Part shown: piece by piece, positions 5,017 to 8,501 of the stretch | How positions within the stretch are numbered: the first letter of the stretch is position 1 | How the letters are laid out: every line of letters starts with the position of its first letter | Assembly: GCA_002254335.1 (NCBI GenBank) | Contig: NIVA01000056.1 | Coordinates: 1 to 8,501 of the forward strand | Length of the DNA: 8,501 bases | Origin: Bacteroidetes bacterium 4572_114 | Lineage (GTDB): Bacteria; Bacteroidota; Bacteroidia; Bacteroidales; 4484-276 | Direction: 5' to 3' | Notes under the pieces: generated by a model | Database searches by the model: none | What the model saw: the letters and a program-made list of their open reading frames with translations, nothing else | What the model was told of the DNA's origin: nothing | Translations under genes and position numbers: made by a program

Positions 5017-8000
5017 ATGAAGAATTTCAACAAAACCAACACACTTATCGGATGGGGCGTTTGGTTAATCGCAACGATTGTTTATTTAATGACTGTCGAG
5101 CCAACGGCAAGTTGGTGGGACTGTGGTGAATACATTGCAACAGCATACAAACTTCAGGTTGGCCACCCGCCCGGGGCGCCATTCTTTCAATTAATTGGCC
5201 GTGTTTTCACACTTTTTGCATTTGGTGACGTCAGCAAAGTGGCACTGATGATCAACATCATGTCGGCACTGTCGAGCAGTTTCACCATACTGTTCCTCTA
5301 TTGGAGCATCACGATATTGGCACGCAAAGCCGCATCGCTAAAAGGCGAAGTAACAGGCGGTAGGATGATTGCCGTTTTTGGCAGTGGTATCGTTGGCGCC
5401 CTCGCCTATACATTCAGCGATTCATTCTGGTTTTCGGCAGTCGAAGGCGAGGTTTATGCCATGTCATCATTCTTCAGCGCTTTTGTGTTTTGGGCAATTT
5501 TAAAATGGGATGCAGTGGCCGATGAAAAACATTCGGCGAGATGGCTAATATTAATCGCATACATGGTGGGGCTTTCGATAGGTGTTCACATGCTCAACCT
5601 GCTGGCCATCCCGGCCATTGGCTTTGTTTATTATTTCAGGAAATTTCAACCAACCTTTAAAGGGATGATAGTTGCCGGTGGGATATCGGTGTTGATACTT
5701 GCAATAATCATGTTTGTGATCATCCCCCAAGTGGTAAGCCTCTTTGCACATACCGAAATTTTGTTTGTTAACACACTGGGCCTGCCTTTTAATTCGGGGA
5801 CTATATTCCTGACAATCCTTTTGCTTGCCACAATTTTTTATGCCATCAGGGCCACCACCGAAGACAAGGAACTTACAACCCACATTGCCCTTGCCCTTGT
5901 TGGGTTATTGTTTTTATTTATCCTAATTGAAAGTTCATCCATCGGAAGTTTCTTTTCGCGCCTGTTTTTTGGCGGGGCAATCGGATTTTTGGTTTATAGG
6001 TTCAGAAGCAGAAAAGCCCAGCTTAATAATGTTGTGTTAAGCATTGTATTTTTACTGTTGGGATATTCAACATTTCTATTGATTGTTATCCGGGCCAATA
6101 CAAATACCCCCATAAATGAAAACAGCCCCGATGATGCCGTGAGCCTTCTTTCGTACCTAAACCGGGAACAATATGGCGACTGGCCTATTGCAAATGGGCA
6201 GTATTACAATTCGCCCATTTCAGATTACAAAGACGGAAACCCGGTTTATCTTAGGGACGACAGCAAGGGAGAATATGTAGTGGCAGACGACCGTGAAGGC
6301 ACCGTTCCTGTTTACGACCCCAAATTCACTACATTGTTCCCCCGCATGTGGAGCAACCAAAAACAGATACATGTAAAGGAATACAAACGATGGGGCGATG
6401 TTAAAGGCCAGGCCCTGAGCCATACAAAACCTGATGGGTCAACCGAGACTATTGTTAAACCAACCTTTGGTGAAAACCTGAAATATTTCTTTAAGTACCA
6501 GCTTGGGTTTATGTATTTCAGATATTTTATGTGGAATTATGCCGGACGACAGAATGATATCCAGGGACATGGAGAGGTTGAAAATGGCAACTGGATCACA
6601 GGGTTTGATTCTATAGATTCCAAGCGGCTTGGGAACCAGGCTGAATTATCGTCAACAATGAAAAATTGGGCAAATAATAAGTTTTACCTGTTACCTCTTA
6701 TTTTGGGGTTGATAGGCCTGTTTTTTCAATTGAACAGGGATTACAAGAATACCATTGTGGTAGGTATGTTGTTTATTATGACAGGCCTGGCAATTACGGT
6801 TTATCTTAACCAATACCCATATCAGCCCAGGGAGAGGGATTATGCTTATGCCGGTTCTACCTACGCTTTTGCAATTTGGATAGGGCTGGGCGTGTTGGCA
6901 CTGTTTAATATGCTAAACAAAGTTTTGAACCCAAAAGTAGCAGCAGTAGCGGTTACGGCAATAACCCTGGTGGTTGTCCCGGGCCTGATGGCCAGCCAGG
7001 GCTGGGACGACCATAACCGGTCGAACAAGCGGGCCGCCCTCGATTTTGCCACAAATTACCTTGAATCGTGTGAACCCAACGCCATTTTATTTACCAACGG
7101 CGATAATGATACTTTCCCCTTGTGGTATGCCCAGGAGGTGGAAGGGATACGCACCGATGTGAGGGTGGTGAATTATATGCTTGCTTCCGGCGAATGGTAT
7201 ATACATCAGATGATGCGAAAAATTTATGATTCAGACCGTTTGCCTTTTATACTCACAGAAGCAGACTATGAAAAGGGAATGAATAATTATGTCCCGTTTT
7301 TCGATCAGATAAAAACCCGTAGGGAATTAAAGGAAATCATTGGCTTCATCGCCAGCGACGATAGCAGGTCGAAGTTGCCGTTGCAGGATGGTTCCATGAT
7401 AAATTTTGCGCCAACAAAAAAGTTAAAACTTACAATAAACAAGGATGAACTTATTGAGAAGGGGTTAGTCCCCGAAAATATGCAAGACCAAATTGTGGAT
7501 GAAATCAGTTGGAACGTGCGCCAAAATTATCTTTACAAGAACGACCTGATGCTATTAGACCTTGTGGCCTCAAACAACTGGGAAAGGCCCATTTACTTCA
7601 CAAGCCCTTCGGCAGTAGAAAAGGTGTTGGATGTGGCCGAATATTGCCACCTCGAAGGTGTTGTTTACCGGTTTTTGCCTGTAAAGTCGAAGCATTACCT
7701 TAATGGATTGGGTGGCATAAACACCACCGAAACCTACGACCTGCTTGTAAACAAAGCCAAATGGGGCAACCTGAACGAACCGGAAGTTTATATCGACCCC
7801 GAAAGCCGCAGGAACTCCATCATGCCAAAGCAAAATTATTTCAGGCTGGCACAGGCCCTGGTCGATGAGAATAAAAATGACTCTGCAGTTAAGGTGCTCG
7901 ACACCTGCCAGAAATACTTCCCAAACAATAAAATCCCTTACGACATCTATACCATGCCCATAGTTGAAACTTATTATGATGCAGGGGCTTTTGAAAAAGG

Positions 8001-8217
8001 AAACGCTGCAGCGGAGATGCTGGCCGGTAATTTTCAACAGGATTTGCAGTACTACGGCTCCCTCGACAGCTATTTTAAAAATTACTACGAGCAGGAAATC
8101 CAAAGGGCATTTGCCGTATTGCAACAGTTATCGATGCTGGCAAAAAGATATAAACAGGATGAAACTGGCAATAAATTAGATGAAATGTTGAGCAATGAGT
8201 TGATTAACTTTGAGTAG
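5017..8217 (+). CDS. DUF2723 membrane protein, probable GT-C-type (TMEM260-related) glycosyltransferase
   Basis: This 1066-residue protein belongs to the DUF2723 family. The family is abundant in Bacteroidota and includes eukaryotic TMEM260, reported as a protein O-mannosyltransferase. After membrane helix 1 (about 11-26) comes WWDCGEY (33-39), with the acidic D35 and E38 expected in the first external loop of GT-C enzymes, then GHPPGAP (49-55). About nine more helices follow to residue 358, then a large soluble loop (360-555) and about four helices (556-657). Further conserved motifs are YQPRERDYAYAG (602-613), GWDDHNRSNK (662-671) and FTNGDNDTFPLWY (692-704). The C-terminal 400 residues are probably periplasmic, ending in TPR-like helix pairs (about 945-1060: LAQALVDENKNDSAVKVLDTC and following). 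The likely substrate is a polyprenyl-phosphate sugar transferred to protein or glycan; the acceptor is unknown. A TGA sits in frame directly before the ATG, fixing the upstream limit. The gene looks intact and monocistronic. Confidence 0.88.
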   Translation: MKNFNKTNTLIGWGVWLIATIVYLMTVEPTASWWDCGEYIATAYKLQVGHPPGAPFFQLIGRVFTLFAFGDVSKVALMINIMSALSSSFTILFLYWSITILARKAASLKGEVTGGRMIAVFGSGIVGALAYTFSDSFWFSAVEGEVYAMSSFFSAFVFWAILKWDAVADEKHSARWLILIAYMVGLSIGVHMLNLLAIPAIGFVYYFRKFQPTFKGMIVAGGISVLILAIIMFVIIPQVVSLFAHTEILFVNTLGLPFNSGTIFLTILLLATIFYAIRATTEDKELTTHIALALVGLLFLFILIESSSIGSFFSRLFFGGAIGFLVYRFRSRKAQLNNVVLSIVFLLLGYSTFLLIVIRANTNTPINENSPDDAVSLLSYLNREQYGDWPIANGQYYNSPISDYKDGNPVYLRDDSKGEYVVADDREGTVPVYDPKFTTLFPRMWSNQKQIHVKEYKRWGDVKGQALSHTKPDGSTETIVKPTFGENLKYFFKYQLGFMYFRYFMWNYAGRQNDIQGHGEVENGNWITGFDSIDSKRLGNQAELSSTMKNWANNKFYLLPLILGLIGLFFQLNRDYKNTIVVGMLFIMTGLAITVYLNQYPYQPRERDYAYAGSTYAFAIWIGLGVLALFNMLNKVLNPKVAAVAVTAITLVVVPGLMASQGWDDHNRSNKRAALDFATNYLESCEPNAILFTNGDNDTFPLWYAQEVEGIRTDVRVVNYMLASGEWYIHQMMRKIYDSDRLPFILTEADYEKGMNNYVPFFDQIKTRRELKEIIGFIASDDSRSKLPLQDGSMINFAPTKKLKLTINKDELIEKGLVPENMQDQIVDEISWNVRQNYLYKNDLMLLDLVASNNWERPIYFTSPSAVEKVLDVAEYCHLEGVVYRFLPVKSKHYLNGLGGINTTETYDLLVNKAKWGNLNEPEVYIDPESRRNSIMPKQNYFRLAQALVDENKNDSAVKVLDTCQKYFPNNKIPYDIYTMPIVETYYDAGAFEKGNAAAEMLAGNFQQDLQYYGSLDSYFKNYYEQEIQRAFAVLQQLSMLAKRYKQDETGNKLDEMLSNELINFE

Positions 8218-8249
8218 GGAACGGATATAGAAGATTTGAAATAAAGCTT

Positions 8250-8326
8250 GACGCGGGTTTGCGCGGGTTTGACGGATAAAACAAAAATCCGTTTAACCTG
8301 CGTTAATCTGCGTCTCGTTTTTTTTT
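8250..8326 (+). terminator. First array unit, probable terminator of the DUF2723 gene
   Basis: The first unit forms a stem of 28 positions in plus-strand RNA. By eye, 26 of them pair when G:U is allowed; the exceptions are two U/U mismatches. It is closed by a 9-base loop and followed by TCG and nine T. It is the first such structure after the DUF2723 stop codon and has the correct orientation for an intrinsic terminator. The stem is much longer than a typical terminator's, so it may have another role as well. Confidence 0.6.
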
Positions 8327-8501
8327 GGACGCTGGTCTGCACGGGTTTGACGGATAAGACAAAAATCCGCTTAACCTGCGTTAATCTGCGTCTTGCTTTT
8401 TTTTGACGCGGGTTTGCGCTGGTTTGACGGATAAGACAAAAATCCGTTTAACCTGCGTTAATCCGCGTCTTGCTTTTTTTTTGGACGCGGGTTTGCGCGG
8501 G
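8250..8501 (+). repeat. Tandem array of ~78-bp hairpin plus T-tract units (runs off window)
   Basis: Three full units and the start of a fourth begin with GACGC at 8250, 8328, 8405 and 8484, so the period is 77-79 bases. Each full unit has a 28-base left arm, a 9-base A-rich loop (AAAACAAAA or AAGACAAAA), a 28-base right arm, three or four bases (TCG or TTGC) and eight or nine T. The arms are 8250-8277/8287-8314, 8328-8355/8365-8392 and 8405-8432/8442-8469. Each arm is itself built from a 10-base duplication, such as TTAACCTGCG then TTAATCTGCG at 8293-8312. The array starts 32 bases after the DUF2723 stop. The final partial unit ends with the window. Confidence 0.9.

Noticed and set aside
7570..8124. 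A 184-codon open frame on the minus strand
   Set aside because: It lies entirely within the DUF2723 gene, which has clear family motifs and TPR-like structure in its own frame. The antisense translation shows no recognisable domain and is best read as a shadow.
8250..8501. Possible CRISPR array
   Set aside because: The units are contiguous 78-bp repeats with no unique spacers, each contains a full hairpin and T-tract, and there is no cas gene nearby.

Overview
The window looks like chromosomal DNA from a member of the Bacteroidota. Three things point there: a 1066-residue DUF2723 membrane protein of the type common in that phylum, a promoter upstream of the tRNA that matches the Bacteroidota -33 TTTG / -7 TAnnTTTG pattern rather than TTGACA/TATAAT, and gene starts without clear Shine-Dalgarno sequences. 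A Bacteroidales/Marinilabiliales-like host is plausible, but the sequence alone does not settle the order.

Layout from left to right. (1) Positions 1-766, plus strand: a Bax-like N-acetylglucosaminidase gene whose 5' end lies outside the window and which is split by a one-base frameshift near 283-312. (2) Positions 767-934: a hairpin followed by a polypyrimidine tract built on a CCTTCCA heptamer, between convergent genes. (3) Positions 935-2173, minus strand: an 11-segment amino-acid permease of the SdaC/TdcC (HAAAP) family. (4) Positions 2174-2696: a gene-free gap with a 9-bp inverted repeat, a GC-rich palindromic element and an 8-bp tandem duplication. (5) Positions 2697-4438, minus strand: an apparent two-gene operon, a 489-residue helical-repeat protein followed by an 80-residue protein, neither of known function. 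(6) Positions 4547-4721, minus strand: tRNA-Gln(TTG) with its own promoter and a strong terminator. (7) Positions 4722-5016: a short gap with a TTGAAAC heptamer repeat bracketed by 13-bp direct repeats. (8) Positions 5017-8217, plus strand: the DUF2723 gene, a probable GT-C-type glycosyltransferase related by family to eukaryotic TMEM260. (9) Positions 8250-8501: a tandem array of about 78-bp units, each an exact 28-9-28 hairpin followed by a T-tract, running off the right edge.

The genes do not form one pathway. The glucosaminidase acts on cell wall, the permease imports amino acids, and the DUF2723 protein probably glycosylates something at or beyond the inner membrane. The most distinctive content is non-coding: most intergenic gaps carry a repeat family, each of a different kind, and the last one is a stack of terminator-like hairpins whose wobble pairs fit plus-strand RNA. 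I found no CRISPR array, transposase, integrase or recognisable defence system.
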